A stretch of DNA of 64,000 bases from positions 1,426,001-1,490,000 of the forward strand of contig OY762824.1 of NCBI GenBank assembly GCA_963666465.1, written 5' to 3'. Positions 35,856-44,863 of the stretch are shown in pieces. Under the pieces are notes generated by a model. It had not been told where the DNA came from. It searched no databases and saw nothing but the letters and a program-made list of their open reading frames with translations. The position numbers were made by a program, and so were the translations under genes. Position 1 is the first letter of the stretch, and every line of letters begins with the position of its first letter. This DNA comes from VXYL01 sp963666465. Its GTDB lineage: Bacteria > Pseudomonadota > Gammaproteobacteria > Pseudomonadales > Azotimanducaceae.

Positions 35856-37814
35856 CTATGTGCTGGCGTCAACGGGATTGCGGCGAACGTCACTCATGGA
35901 GGCGACGCGTCGCAGGCGTTCCACTGCGGCGGCGACGGTGGCGAGGTCCGGCACCAGAACCGTGAGGCGAATGACTGCGGTGGCGTGTTGGCGGCTTGCC
36001 TCCGCATTGACGCTCGTGACCGACACCGAGAGTTCCGCCAGCGCCGCCATGACATCGAGCATCAGGCCGTTGCGGTCTTCTGCCGTTAGGGTCAGGTCGT
36101 GCAGCGATCCGGTGCCGGCGTCCGGTTCATCGGGCTGCGGGGTGGCCTCGCCGTTCTCCAGGGTGAGCATGTCGTGTACGAGGTCCACCACCAGTTGGTC
36201 GCCCACACCCACCGCCATCGACAGCGCATCCACCGAGTCGTAGCCGGCGGAATCCGCCAAGCGCTCAAGATCCATGGGCAGCCCAAGCCGCTCAAGCGTC
36301 TCCTGCAACAGCGCTTCGCCAGCGCGGATGTTCGACTCGGCTAGCTGGCCCCGGAACCATGCCTGGATCTTCGACCGCGCCCGCGCCGTGGTGACGTAGC
36401 CGAGGCCGGGATTGAGCCACTCTCGCCTGGGCGCCTCGGTCTCGCCGGTCTGGACATCCACAGATTGTCCCGTGCGCAATGGCACGTTGAGCGGCGTGGG
36501 CTTGCCGTCCACCAGCGCGTCGATGCAGCGGAGGCCCACATCGGTGTGGATGCGGAAGGCGAAGTCCAGCGCCGTCGCTCCCACACTGAGGTCCACCACA
36601 TGTCCCTGCGGCGTCGTGACGAACGTGCGTTCCGGGCTTTCCGCGCCGTCTGCCGAGCGGCCGACCGCCTGCCCTGCCCCGTTCAGTTCGTCATGCCAGT
36701 CGAGCACGCTGCGCAGCCAGTTGGCCTTGTCTGCCTCGCCCTCGTCGTGGCCCTTGTAGGCCCAGTGCGCACAGACGCCGAGTTCCGCCTCTTCGTGCAT
36801 CTCGTGGGTGCGAATCTGCACCTCCAGCATCCGCCCCATGGGGCCGATCACGGCGGTGTGGATGGAGCGATAGCCGTTCTCCTTGGGATTGGTGATGTAG
36901 TCGTCGAATTCGTTGCGGATGTGCGGCCACTGGGTGTGAACGACACCCAGCACCTCGTAGCAGGCTTCCACGTCATCCACGAGCACCCGCAGGGCTTGCA
37001 CGTCATGCACGGAGGCAAAGCCGATGCCCTTGCGCCGCATCTTCTGCCAGATGCTGTAGATGTGCTTGGCGCGACCGTGGACTTCGGCGTGTACGCCCTT
37101 CGCATCGAGCAGGAACGCCAAATCCTGACGCACCGCCTCCACGTGCCGCTCGCGCTCCGCCCGTCGCCCCACGAGGAGCGAGGCGATCTTGGAGTACTCG
37201 GCCGGATAGAGATAGCGGAAGGCAAGGTCCTCTATCGCCCACTTGAGCTGACCGATCCCCAGGCGCCCGGCCAACGGCGCGAAGAAGGCGAGCCCCTCTC
37301 GCGCCGCCCGGCGCTGTGCCTCGATCGGTTCCCGCTTGGCCTGCCCCAGCGCCACCACCCGCTCGGCGAGCTTGATCACCGCCACCCGGGGATCGTCGAT
37401 CAGGGAAATCAACATGCTGCGCACGTTGCCGGCCTGGGTCTTGCGCTCGCTCGAGAGAAGCGGCGAGTCGGCGAAGGCGAGCACATCGGTGGCGGACAGC
37501 CGTTGCACGGCATCGATCAGAGCAGCCGTCTCTGGGTCCAGGCACGGCAGTTCGGCGCTTTCGCAGAAGCTTCCCCGCGCCACCGCAAAGAACGCCACGC
37601 CCGCCATCACCGACGGCGCATCCATGCGCAGGCCCAGGAGGATCTCCGCAAGTTCCAGGCCCAACGTGCGCGCCTCGGGCTCTGTCACCGCAGCGAAGGT
37701 CGCGCATACGCGACTGCGCGAACTCGGCGTCAGGCGCACGACGGCGTCGAGCCACGCGTCCATCACGGGCTCGCCGTTGGCTTTGCGCGGCAAGGTCTCA
37801 CGCAGCCAGACCAC
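35856..37814 (-). CDS. relA: RelA-type GTP pyrophosphokinase
   Basis: 652 residues. The N-terminal hydrolase region lacks the HDxxED metal motif, as in RelA. The synthetase is intact: RAKHIYSIWQKM, YITNPKENGYRSIHTAVIGP, LEVQIRTHEMHEEAE, GVCAHWAYK. TGS (RTFVTTPQGHVVDL) and a C-terminal ACT domain (LHDLTLTAEDRNGLMLDV) follow. It makes (p)ppGpp from GTP/GDP and ATP in response to stalled ribosomes. It lies between recO and adk, and its start (ATG 37814) is 28 nt from the recO stop. Confidence 0.93.
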   Translation of the reverse strand: MVWLRETLPRKANGEPVMDAWLDAVVRLTPSSRSRVCATFAAVTEPEARTLGLELAEILLGLRMDAPSVMAGVAFFAVARGSFCESAELPCLDPETAALIDAVQRLSATDVLAFADSPLLSSERKTQAGNVRSMLISLIDDPRVAVIKLAERVVALGQAKREPIEAQRRAAREGLAFFAPLAGRLGIGQLKWAIEDLAFRYLYPAEYSKIASLLVGRRAERERHVEAVRQDLAFLLDAKGVHAEVHGRAKHIYSIWQKMRRKGIGFASVHDVQALRVLVDDVEACYEVLGVVHTQWPHIRNEFDDYITNPKENGYRSIHTAVIGPMGRMLEVQIRTHEMHEEAELGVCAHWAYKGHDEGEADKANWLRSVLDWHDELNGAGQAVGRSADGAESPERTFVTTPQGHVVDLSVGATALDFAFRIHTDVGLRCIDALVDGKPTPLNVPLRTGQSVDVQTGETEAPRREWLNPGLGYVTTARARSKIQAWFRGQLAESNIRAGEALLQETLERLGLPMDLERLADSAGYDSVDALSMAVGVGDQLVVDLVHDMLTLENGEATPQPDEPDAGTGSLHDLTLTAEDRNGLMLDVMAALAELSVSVTSVNAEASRQHATAVIRLTVLVPDLATVAAAVERLRRVASMSDVRRNPVDAST

Positions 37815-37841
37815 GGTGCTCTCTCGGTGGATGCAGGGGAT

Positions 37842-38567
37842 TCATTCCGGGGCGCGATGATACGCCTGCCGGATGAGTTGGCGCGTGCGCAGGGGGGTTG
37901 CGCCGAGGTGCGGATGCAGTGCATGGCGAAACAGCCGCTTGGCGAGTCGGCGCACTTCCGGACGACTGTAGTCGTCGCTGGCGATGGCCGCGATGTCTTC
38001 CCCCTTGCCCACCACACTGCGACGTTCTGCGTTGTCCTTGCCGCCGCGCAAGGGGCGGAACCCTTCGCCGTCGAAGCGATAGTCGAGATGGGCCTGCAGA
38101 GGTTCGCCGCGTTCCGCCTCGACGTCCAGCGGGATCGCGTAGCCGATCTCTTCGAGCAGCCGGCGCTCGAAGCAGCGCAGCGCCGCTTCCGTGTCACCGG
38201 CGGCGGCGAGCATGCCGAGTGCGGCGTCGTATTGCTCGAACAGCGTCGGCGCGGGGTCCTCGTGCCGCAGCGTGCGGGTGAGGAGTTCGTTGAGGTACAG
38301 GCCCGCGTAGAGCCGATCCCCCACCAGCACCCGCGAGTGGACGGGCTCGGTGTCGGTGACGGTTACTAGCTGCCCGCGTCCACGCCAGCCGATGGAGAGC
38401 AGGTCAAAGGGCTCCGCCCTGCGGTTCCGCCCGCGCCCGCGCACCCCCCGCACCACGGCAGCGATGCGACCGAAGTCCCGCGTCAGGTATTCGACAATGG
38501 CGCTGGTCTCGCGATAGGCACGCCGATGCAGCACAAAGGCCGGCTGGTGTTGAGCGGGAGCGACCAT
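37842..38567 (-). CDS. recO: DNA repair protein RecO
   Basis: 241 residues. N-terminal OB-fold (FVLHRRAYRETSAIVEYLTRDFGRIAAVVRGVRG) and helical C-terminal domain (LYLNELLTRTL, FERRLLEEIGYAIPLD). It loads RecA on SSB-coated DNA with RecR. It belongs to the lepA-rnc-era-recO run but is separated from era by about 230 nt of R1 and R2 repeats. Confidence 0.92.
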   Translation of the reverse strand: MVAPAQHQPAFVLHRRAYRETSAIVEYLTRDFGRIAAVVRGVRGRGRNRRAEPFDLLSIGWRGRGQLVTVTDTEPVHSRVLVGDRLYAGLYLNELLTRTLRHEDPAPTLFEQYDAALGMLAAAGDTEAALRCFERRLLEEIGYAIPLDVEAERGEPLQAHLDYRFDGEGFRPLRGGKDNAERRSVVGKGEDIAAIASDDYSRPEVRRLAKRLFRHALHPHLGATPLRTRQLIRQAYHRAPE

Positions 38568-38576
38568 GCAGGAAGC

Positions 38577-38685
38577 CTAGCAGCCTGTCGGACTTCGGAC
38601 GGCGCCCGAATGCCGACAGGGTGACAGGACGGCTTGGGCTGGGGCAGGAAGCGTTGCCGAAAGGCAACGGTTCTTGTGGCGCTAG
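38577..38685. repeat. R1 repeat copy between era and recO
   Basis: CTAG (38577-38580), then the core 38581-38681 from CAGCCTGTCGGACTTCGG to GGTTCTTGTGGCG, then CTAG (38682-38685). It contains the hairpin GTTGCC-GAAA-GGCAAC. A complete CTAG-to-CTAG unit. It starts 10 nt from the recO start codon. Confidence 0.8.
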
Positions 38686-38730
38686 CCCGGATCATCCATG
38701 AATGCGCGTAGCGAGGGCGACGAGGCGCGT
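38682..38730. repeat. R2 repeat, plus orientation
   Basis: Begins CTAGCCCGGATCATCCATGA, then continues TGCGCGTAGCGAGGGCGACG. It matches 46875-46922 in inverse orientation with a few changes. Its first about 20 nt resemble the IS1380 terminal repeat CTAGCCCGGACTATTCACGA. Shares its CTAG with R1. Confidence 0.65.
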
Positions 38731-38797
38731 ATGGACGGCCCTCGGGCGCGGAGCCGTCTCGGCTTCTTCGGAGAGGGCAGGCCGTGACGTGGGTGCG
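38731..38797. other. gap before era
   Basis: Nothing was recognised beyond the repeats just upstream. Confidence 0.3.
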
Positions 38798-39685
38798 CTA
38801 TCGATACCCGAAGCGGCGCAGGGCCTCGCCGCTGTTGGTCCAGCCGGGGGCCACCTTCACCCATAGCCGCAGCATCACCGCGCGACCGATCAGGAGCTCG
38901 ATGTCGCGTCTCGCGTCCTCGCCAATGGACTTGAGGCGGCCGCCGCCGCGGCCGATGACGATGCCTTTCTGCGACTCTCGCTCGACGTGGATCACCGCGT
39001 CGATGTGTGTCGCCTTCGTGCCTTCGGGGCGCCACATCCGGTCCACCATCACCGCAGCCCGATGCGGCAGTTCGTCGCCAAGCCGGCGCATGAGCTTCTC
39101 GCGCACGATCTCGGCGACGAGAAACTCGGCGGGGCGGTCGGTCACCTGCTCGGCGGGGAAGAGGTGTGGGCCCTCCGGCATTCGCCGGGCGATCTCGCGC
39201 TTGAGGTCGTCAAGCCCCCGATTGCGCAATGCCGACACCGGCACGAACTCTTGCACCGCATTGAAGGCACGCGCCTCGTCGATCAGCGGCAGCAAGCGTT
39301 GCTGACGCTTCAGGCGGTCGATCTTGTTGATGGCGCACACGGTTGCAACGCCCGTGGTCGATGCCCGCCGAAGCACCGCGCGGTCGTCGTCGGTCAGGCC
39401 GCCCGCCTCGATCACCACCACGGCCAGGTCCACGTCCGCCAAGGCGCCCACCGCCTGCGACACCATGAAGCGATTGATGGCGCGAGGGCGCACGGCGTGG
39501 ATTCCCGGCGTGTCCACGAAGGCGATCTGCAAGTCGTCCTCGGTGAGGACGCCGAGCACGGCATCGCGGGTGGTCTGCGGCTTGCGCGAGGTGATGGAGA
39601 GCTTGCGGCCAAGCAGGTGGTTGAGCAATGTGGACTTGCCGACATTGGGGCGACCGACGATGGCGACGTGTCCGTATCTCGTCAT
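38798..39685 (-). CDS. era: GTPase Era
   Basis: 295 residues. G1 GRPNVGKSTLLNHLLG, G3 DTPGIH, G4 NKID, and a C-terminal KH domain with GIVIGRGGGRLKSIGEDARR. It checks 16S rRNA 3'-end maturation on the 30S subunit. ATG 39685 overlaps the rnc stop (ATGA), so the rnc-era pair is coupled. Confidence 0.94.
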   Translation of the reverse strand: MTRYGHVAIVGRPNVGKSTLLNHLLGRKLSITSRKPQTTRDAVLGVLTEDDLQIAFVDTPGIHAVRPRAINRFMVSQAVGALADVDLAVVVIEAGGLTDDDRAVLRRASTTGVATVCAINKIDRLKRQQRLLPLIDEARAFNAVQEFVPVSALRNRGLDDLKREIARRMPEGPHLFPAEQVTDRPAEFLVAEIVREKLMRRLGDELPHRAAVMVDRMWRPEGTKATHIDAVIHVERESQKGIVIGRGGGRLKSIGEDARRDIELLIGRAVMLRLWVKVAPGWTNSGEALRRFGYR

Positions 39686-40368
39686 TGCGACTCGCCGATG
39701 GCTTCCACGAGCCTCCTCGCCGCTTCCTTCTCCGCCTCGCGACGGGTGCGTCCTTCGCCGCGGACGGCGAGTTCCGGCACCGCCACCGCGCATTCGACCT
39801 CGAAGATGGGTTCGTGGTCGCCGCCCCGCTGCGCCACCACGCGATAGTCCGGCAGGGCAAGGCCCCGCCCCTGCATGTGCTCCTGCAAGCGGGTCTTGGG
39901 GTCCTTGAGGTCGGCATGGGCCACGCGCAAAAGCCGAGCGCAGAAAAGACGGTCCACCACCCGTCCGGCAGCATCCGTGCCGCCGTCGCAGGCGACAGCG
40001 CCGATCACCGCTTCGAGGGCATTGGCAAGCACGGACGGGCGCTGCCGGGCACTGTCGCCCCCGCCCAGGCGCAGAAAGTCGCCAAGGCCGATCTCTCGCG
40101 CCACTTCGGCGAGAGCATCGCGCTGGACCACGCTGGCTCGCATGAGCGTCAGTCGGTCCTCGCGGGCATCCGAGGCATCGTAGAGACGCCGCGCCACGAT
40201 GTGGCCGAGCACGGCGTCGCCGAGGAATTCGAGCCGCTCGTTGTGACCGGCGCCGGCGCTGCGATGGGTGAGGGCGGTATCGAGCAGGTCGCGGTCCTCG
40301 AAGGCGTAGCCGATGCGGCGTTCGAGACGCGCCAGTTCCTTCCGTGCGGTCGCCCGAAGGTGCGTCAC
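39682..40368 (-). CDS. rnc: ribonuclease III
   Basis: 228 residues. The catalytic signature HNERLEFLGDAVLGHIV is intact, plus the second acidic site in VLANALEAVIGAVACDGG and a C-terminal dsRNA-binding domain (DPKTRLQEHMQGRGLALPDY, GEGRTRREAEKEAARRL). It processes rRNA and dsRNA. GTG 40368 overlaps the lepA TGA (GTGA). The signal peptidase gene lepB, normally between lepA and rnc, is absent. Confidence 0.93.
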   Translation of the reverse strand: MTHLRATARKELARLERRIGYAFEDRDLLDTALTHRSAGAGHNERLEFLGDAVLGHIVARRLYDASDAREDRLTLMRASVVQRDALAEVAREIGLGDFLRLGGGDSARQRPSVLANALEAVIGAVACDGGTDAAGRVVDRLFCARLLRVAHADLKDPKTRLQEHMQGRGLALPDYRVVAQRGGDHEPIFEVECAVAVPELAVRGEGRTRREAEKEAARRLVEAIGESQ

Positions 40369-42158
40369 AGCCGACACACGGCCAGAAAGGCCTCCTGCGG
40401 AATCTCGACCCTGCCCACCTGCTTCATGCGCTTCTTGCCGGCCTTCTGTTTCTCCAGCAGCTTGCGCTTGCGGGTGATATCGCCGCCATAGCACTTGGCA
40501 GTGACGTTCTTGCGCAACGCCTTGACGGTCTGGCGGGCGATGACCTGGCCGCCGATGGCGGCCTGGATGGCCACATCGAACATCTGCCGGGGCACCACTT
40601 CCTTCATCGCCTTGACGAGGTCGCGCCCGCGAAGCTGCGCCTCCGCCCGATGCGCGATCAGCGCCAGTGCATCGACACGGTCGCCGTTGATGAGGATGTC
40701 GAGGCGCACCAGCGGGGCGGCTTCGAAGCGATCGAAGGAGTAGTCGAGGGAGGCGAAGCCGCGACTCACCGACTTCAGCCGGTCGAAGAAGTCGATTACC
40801 ACTTCCGCCATCGGGATGTGGTAGTCGATGGACACCTGCCCGCCGGCGAACTGCATCCCCTTCTGCACGCCGCGACGCTCTTCGCAAAGGCCGATGACGT
40901 TGCCGACATATTCCTTCGGCACGAGGATGTTCACGCTCGCCACCGGTTCGCGCATCTCGGCGATGTTGCCGGGGTCGGGCAGCTCTGACGGATTCTCGAT
41001 GCGCAAGGTGCCGCCATCGCGCGTGACCACCTCGTGCATCACCGTCGGCGCCGAGGTGACGAGATCAAGGCCGTACTCCCGTTCGAGCCGCTGCTGCACG
41101 ATCTCCATGTGCAGCAGGCCCAGGAAGCCGCAGCGGAAGCCGAAGCCGAGGGCGTCGGAGGTTTCCGGCTCGTGAAAGAGCGATGCGTCGTTGAGCGAGA
41201 GCTTGCCGAGGGCTTCGCGGAAGTGCTCGAAGTCGTCGGAGTTGACCGGGAACATGCCGGCATAGACCTGCGGCTTCACCGCCGCGAAGCCGGGCACGGC
41301 GGGGATGTCCGGAGTGGCGGCAGAGACGATGGTGTCGCCCACGGGTGCACCGCGAATGTCCTTGATGCCGGCCACCAGATAGCCCACGTCCCCAGCTTCG
41401 AGGGCCTTGCGGCGCTGGCGCTTGGGCGTGAAGACGCCGAGCTGATCGACCACGTGCGCCTTGCCCACCGTCTTCGTCAGCACGCGCTCGCCGACGCGCA
41501 CCCGGCCGTCGAGCACGCGCACCAGCGAGACGATGCCGAGGTAGTTGTCGAACCAGGAGTCGACGATGAGCGCCTTGAGTGGCGCGTCCGGGTCTCCCGT
41601 AGGCGCCGGCACGCCGGCGACGATGTACTCGAGCAGTTCCTCGACGCCCTGCCCGGTCTTGGCGCTCACCTCGATGGCGTCATCGCCCGGCAGGCCGATG
41701 ATGTCGTCGATCTCCCGCTTCACCCGCTCCGGGTCGGCCTGGGGAAGGTCGATCTTGTTCAGCACCGGCAGCACTTCGAGCCCTTGGCCGACGGCGGTAT
41801 AGCAGTTTGCCACCGATTGCGCTTCCACCCCCTGCGCCGCGTCCACCACCAGGAGCGCGCCCTCACACGCCGCCAGCGAGCGCGAGACCTCGTAGCTGAA
41901 GTCCACGTGGCCAGGGGTGTCGATGAAGTTGAGCCGGTAGGTGCGACCGTCGCGGGCCGCGTAGTCCAGGGTGACGCTCTGCGCCTTGATGGTGATGCCC
42001 CGCTCCCGCTCCAGATCCATGGAGTCGAGCACCTGCTCCGCCATCTCGCGACTCGATAGGCCGCCACAGCGCTGGATCAGGCGATCCGACAGCGTGGACT
42101 TGCCGTGATCGACGTGCGCGATGATGGAGAAGTTGCGAACAGACTCGGCTTGCGTCAT
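40365..42158 (-). CDS. lepA: elongation factor 4 (LepA)
   Basis: 597 residues. GTPase motifs AHVDHGKSTLSDRLIQ, DTPGHVDFSYEVSRSL and NKIDLPQ are followed by EF-G-like domains and the LepA C-terminal end (KAKCYGGDITRKRKLLEKQ, with GKKRMKQVG). It acts as a ribosomal GTPase during assembly or back-translocation. It is 9 nt from the rseC stop and overlaps rnc. Confidence 0.95.
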   Translation of the reverse strand: MTQAESVRNFSIIAHVDHGKSTLSDRLIQRCGGLSSREMAEQVLDSMDLERERGITIKAQSVTLDYAARDGRTYRLNFIDTPGHVDFSYEVSRSLAACEGALLVVDAAQGVEAQSVANCYTAVGQGLEVLPVLNKIDLPQADPERVKREIDDIIGLPGDDAIEVSAKTGQGVEELLEYIVAGVPAPTGDPDAPLKALIVDSWFDNYLGIVSLVRVLDGRVRVGERVLTKTVGKAHVVDQLGVFTPKRQRRKALEAGDVGYLVAGIKDIRGAPVGDTIVSAATPDIPAVPGFAAVKPQVYAGMFPVNSDDFEHFREALGKLSLNDASLFHEPETSDALGFGFRCGFLGLLHMEIVQQRLEREYGLDLVTSAPTVMHEVVTRDGGTLRIENPSELPDPGNIAEMREPVASVNILVPKEYVGNVIGLCEERRGVQKGMQFAGGQVSIDYHIPMAEVVIDFFDRLKSVSRGFASLDYSFDRFEAAPLVRLDILINGDRVDALALIAHRAEAQLRGRDLVKAMKEVVPRQMFDVAIQAAIGGQVIARQTVKALRKNVTAKCYGGDITRKRKLLEKQKAGKKRMKQVGRVEIPQEAFLAVCRL

Positions 42159-42167
42159 CGCAGCGGA

Positions 42168-42551
42168 CTATAGCCGCCGCAGCGTCGTCGCTGGCGGCTC
42201 GGCATGGCGCCAGGCGAGGCCGGCGGCCAAGGCCAGGCCAGCAACGAGGGCTGCGACCATCCAAATCGCCGACAGGCCGAACGCAGCCACTGCCAACATC
42301 CCCCCAGCCAACATCGCCAGCGGCAGGCCGAAGACGATGCCGCTTGCTCGGGCGAAGGCAGCGCAGGGTGCTCGCACCTCGACCCGGGTGCCGACAGCCG
42401 CGTCGCCGGGTACGTCGATGACGGTCCGCGGAGCGCGGAACCCGGCGCCACAATGACCGCTGCATCCGGCACAGGTGGCAGCGTCGAGTCGCACCCGGCA
42501 AATGCCGGCGGAGGACGCTTCTACGGTGCCGGTGCGGATCATGTTCTTCAT
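42168..42551 (-). CDS. rseC: RseC family SoxR-reducing/sigma-E regulator
   Basis: 127 residues. An N-terminal cysteine cluster CAGCSGHCGAG is followed by two hydrophobic segments (GIVFGLPLAMLAGGMLAVAAF and MVAALVAGLALAAGLAW). This is the RseC/MucC inner-membrane layout. It sits after rseB, as in the standard rpoE operon. The start MKNMIRTGTVEAS (42551) is preferred; ATG 42542 is possible. Confidence 0.85.
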   Translation of the reverse strand: MKNMIRTGTVEASSAGICRVRLDAATCAGCSGHCGAGFRAPRTVIDVPGDAAVGTRVEVRAPCAAFARASGIVFGLPLAMLAGGMLAVAAFGLSAIWMVAALVAGLALAAGLAWRHAEPPATTLRRL

Positions 42552-42620
42552 GTGCTGCTTCTTGGGTGCGACAAGCGAGGCGCTATTCCAGCGGCGCACA
42601 CGCTTCTCGGTTGGGCGCCT

Positions 42621-43604
42621 TCACTTGTCCTTGCCGGCATCTTCAGGAGCATAGTGGATGCCTTCCGCGATGCGCTGCGCCGTCGCCGCCGGCACCTCTC
42701 CCACCACGGTCACCAAGTGGCTGCGGCGTTCCGGGCCGCGAGCGAGGCGGGTGTGCAGGGAAGTCGCACCGCGACGGGTGGTGGCGGGTGCAGACGCCCT
42801 TGCCGGTGCTGCTTCGACGAATACGGAGAACGTTGCGATGCCGTCGCTGAACAGGAGCGTGCTCACCTGACGGCTGGTGGCTCCCCCACGGCCACGGCCA
42901 TCGGTCATGCGAAAGCCAGAGGGCACCCAGCGGGCACGCCATGCCGGGGGCGCGAGCGGGCCGCTTGCCGCCGGTGGAACCCGGCTAGTGACGAGGCCCG
43001 TTGCGCTTGGGCTGGCGTCGGCGACGGTCACGTCATCGCCCGTGCGCAGGGACGTGAACTGGAAGACCTCCAGCCGGCGACCTGCCTGATCGTGCAGTTC
43101 CGAGCGCAGCAGCAGCGCCGTGTCCTGATCCAGCCAGACCCGGTAGCCGTAGCGATTCTCGTCGCGCGGCGTGATCGCCAGGCGAATGGCGGTGCGACCG
43201 GCAACGCGGTACTGTCCCTTGAGGCGCACGTCGTAGTGTTCGCCGAGCCCTTGCAGTCGCGGCGAGAAGGCGCGGGCATAGGGGCCGTCCGGAAGCTGAT
43301 CGATGACGGCGTGCAATTCGTCGCCCGCCTCGGCGATGCAGGAGACATCATCGCCCACACGGATGATCTCGCGCCGGGCGCCGTCGAGATACACGAGCCG
43401 TTCGTGCTCGACGCCATCGACCACCTTGTGGACGATGCGAAAGGCGCTGAGCTCGCGATCGAGGTAACTGAACACGCCATCGTAGTCGGCAGTGCGAAAC
43501 GCCTGATCCATGCGCTGCAGCCAGTCCTCCGGCATGGCCGCGCCGCCGCTCACCGCAAGGGCGGCACTCGCCGCAGCAAGCCAGCCACGAACGCGCCGCA
43601 TCAT
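42621..43604 (-). CDS. rseB: RseB/MucB periplasmic sigma-E regulator
   Basis: 327 residues. Signal peptide (MMRRVRGWLAAASAALAVSG), then DWLQRMDQAFRTADYDGVFSY, LDGARREIIRVGDDVSC, and a late GRGRGGATSRQVSTLLFSDG. It binds RseA in the periplasm and shields it from proteolysis. ATG 43604 overlaps the rseA stop (ATGA). Confidence 0.88.
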   Translation of the reverse strand: MMRRVRGWLAAASAALAVSGGAAMPEDWLQRMDQAFRTADYDGVFSYLDRELSAFRIVHKVVDGVEHERLVYLDGARREIIRVGDDVSCIAEAGDELHAVIDQLPDGPYARAFSPRLQGLGEHYDVRLKGQYRVAGRTAIRLAITPRDENRYGYRVWLDQDTALLLRSELHDQAGRRLEVFQFTSLRTGDDVTVADASPSATGLVTSRVPPAASGPLAPPAWRARWVPSGFRMTDGRGRGGATSRQVSTLLFSDGIATFSVFVEAAPARASAPATTRRGATSLHTRLARGPERRSHLVTVVGEVPAATAQRIAEGIHYAPEDAGKDK

Positions 43605-44188
43605 TCCTCTTCCAACTCCGCAGTCGGCGGATCGCCGAGCACTCGGGCCAGGGGAATGCCGGCGGTGCCGGCAGCGGCGTTGTAGCGGGCGTGTTGAAGC
43701 ATGTAGGCATTCATGCGGCGGCGGTCGATGGGGCCAAGCTCGACGACCTCCTGCAGCAGCGGCTGCACGTCTGTCGACTCGGCGGCGGCTGGCATGGACG
43801 CCGTTGGCGCCGGAGCCGTGGCGGCGACGAGGTTCGGAGATCCCTCCTCCTGCACGAGGTCCGCGACCAGCACCACGGTCAAGGCGGCCAGCACGGCCAC
43901 AACCGCTGCCACCGCCGGCCCCAGCCGCAGTCGCGGCCGGCGGCTCGGCTTGGCAGCACGTCGCCCACGTTTCGTTCCGAGTGGGGCCGATGCCGGGGGA
44001 CTTCCCGACGTGGTCAGCGCCCCGCGCATCACCGCACTTGCAAGATGCATGCGCTCCCACTTGGCGCGCAGTTCGTCGTCGCGGGAAGCGGCGTCCAGTG
44101 CGCCGTGGAGTTCGTCGGACATGGCCTCGCCATCCATGGCCGCCGAGAGCGTCTCTTGCACGCCGTCCGAAGTGCTTGCCTGGCTCAC
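43601..44188 (-). CDS. rseA: anti-sigma-E factor RseA
   Basis: 195 residues. The cytoplasmic N-terminal domain (SDGVQETLSAAMDGEAMSDE, KWERMHLASAVMRG) binds sigma-E. A single membrane segment is near residues 88-110 (LGPAVAAVVAVLAALTVVLV), and a periplasmic tail follows. The GTG at 44188 overlaps the rpoE stop (GTGA). Confidence 0.88.
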   Translation of the reverse strand: MSQASTSDGVQETLSAAMDGEAMSDELHGALDAASRDDELRAKWERMHLASAVMRGALTTSGSPPASAPLGTKRGRRAAKPSRRPRLRLGPAVAAVVAVLAALTVVLVADLVQEEGSPNLVAATAPAPTASMPAAAESTDVQPLLQEVVELGPIDRRRMNAYMLQHARYNAAAGTAGIPLARVLGDPPTAELEEE

Positions 44189-44817
44189 CGGAATCTCACC
44201 GTCCTCCTGTTTCTGGCGTCAGCGGCGATCAAGGGTCGAATCGCCTCATCGATGGCTTCACGGGCACGGAAGATGCGGGAACGCACCGTGCCCACCGGAC
44301 ACTCCATGATTGCCGCGATTTCACCATAGGTTAGACCATCGAACTCGCGCAGAGTTACCGCAACGCGCAGATCTTCCGGCAGATCGGCAAGCGCGGCGGC
44401 GATGACGCGTTCGAGTTCGTCCCGGCGCAGGAGGCTCTCCGGGTCGGCGCTGTCCTGAAGCGATTCGATGTTCGGCGAATCCGAGCCGTCCGGATCCAAC
44501 TCCACCGGCACCGGCCGGCGCATCCGGGTGGCGTTGAAGTTCTTCGCCGTGTTGACGGCGATTCGATAGAGCCACGTGTAGAAGGCGCTGTCGCCGCGAA
44601 AGCGCGGCAGGGCACGGTACGCCTTGATGAAGGCCTCCTGCACCACGTCCTCGACATCTTCCTTCGTCGCCACGAAGCGCGCCACCAGCGCATGGATGCG
44701 ATGGCAGTGGCGGCGATACAGGAGGTCGAAGGCCATGCCGTCGCCGCCCTGGACGCGTCGCACCAACTCGCCGTCGGTGTCGGCGCAACGACCTTGCTGG
44801 GGGATTTGTTCTGTCAA
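44185..44817 (-). CDS. rpoE: extracytoplasmic-function sigma factor RpoE
   Basis: 210 residues. Region 2 (EDVEDVVQEAFIKAYRALPR, FRGDSAFYTWLYRIAVNTAK) and region 4 (LPEDLRVAVTLREFDGLTYG, EIAAIMECPVGTVRSRIFRA) match RpoE closely. The start is TTG at 44817, giving MTEQ as in relatives; the next ATG would remove part of region 2. It controls envelope stress response and lies 46 nt from divergent nadB. Confidence 0.94.
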   Translation of the reverse strand: MTEQIPQQGRCADTDGELVRRVQGGDGMAFDLLYRRHCHRIHALVARFVATKEDVEDVVQEAFIKAYRALPRFRGDSAFYTWLYRIAVNTAKNFNATRMRRPVPVELDPDGSDSPNIESLQDSADPESLLRRDELERVIAAALADLPEDLRVAVTLREFDGLTYGEIAAIMECPVGTVRSRIFRAREAIDEAIRPLIAADARNRRTVRFR

Positions 44818-44863
44818 GCCGTTTTGCGCCCGTCGCGCCCTTTACGCTAATGTGACACCGGAT

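Noticed and set aside
36465..38369. 634-residue plus-strand frame
   Set aside because: Antisense of relA and recO; high-GC third-position effect.
44818..44863. Sigma-E autoregulated promoter in the rpoE-nadB gap
   Set aside because: No convincing GAACTT/TCTGA pair with proper spacing could be read in the 46 nt.
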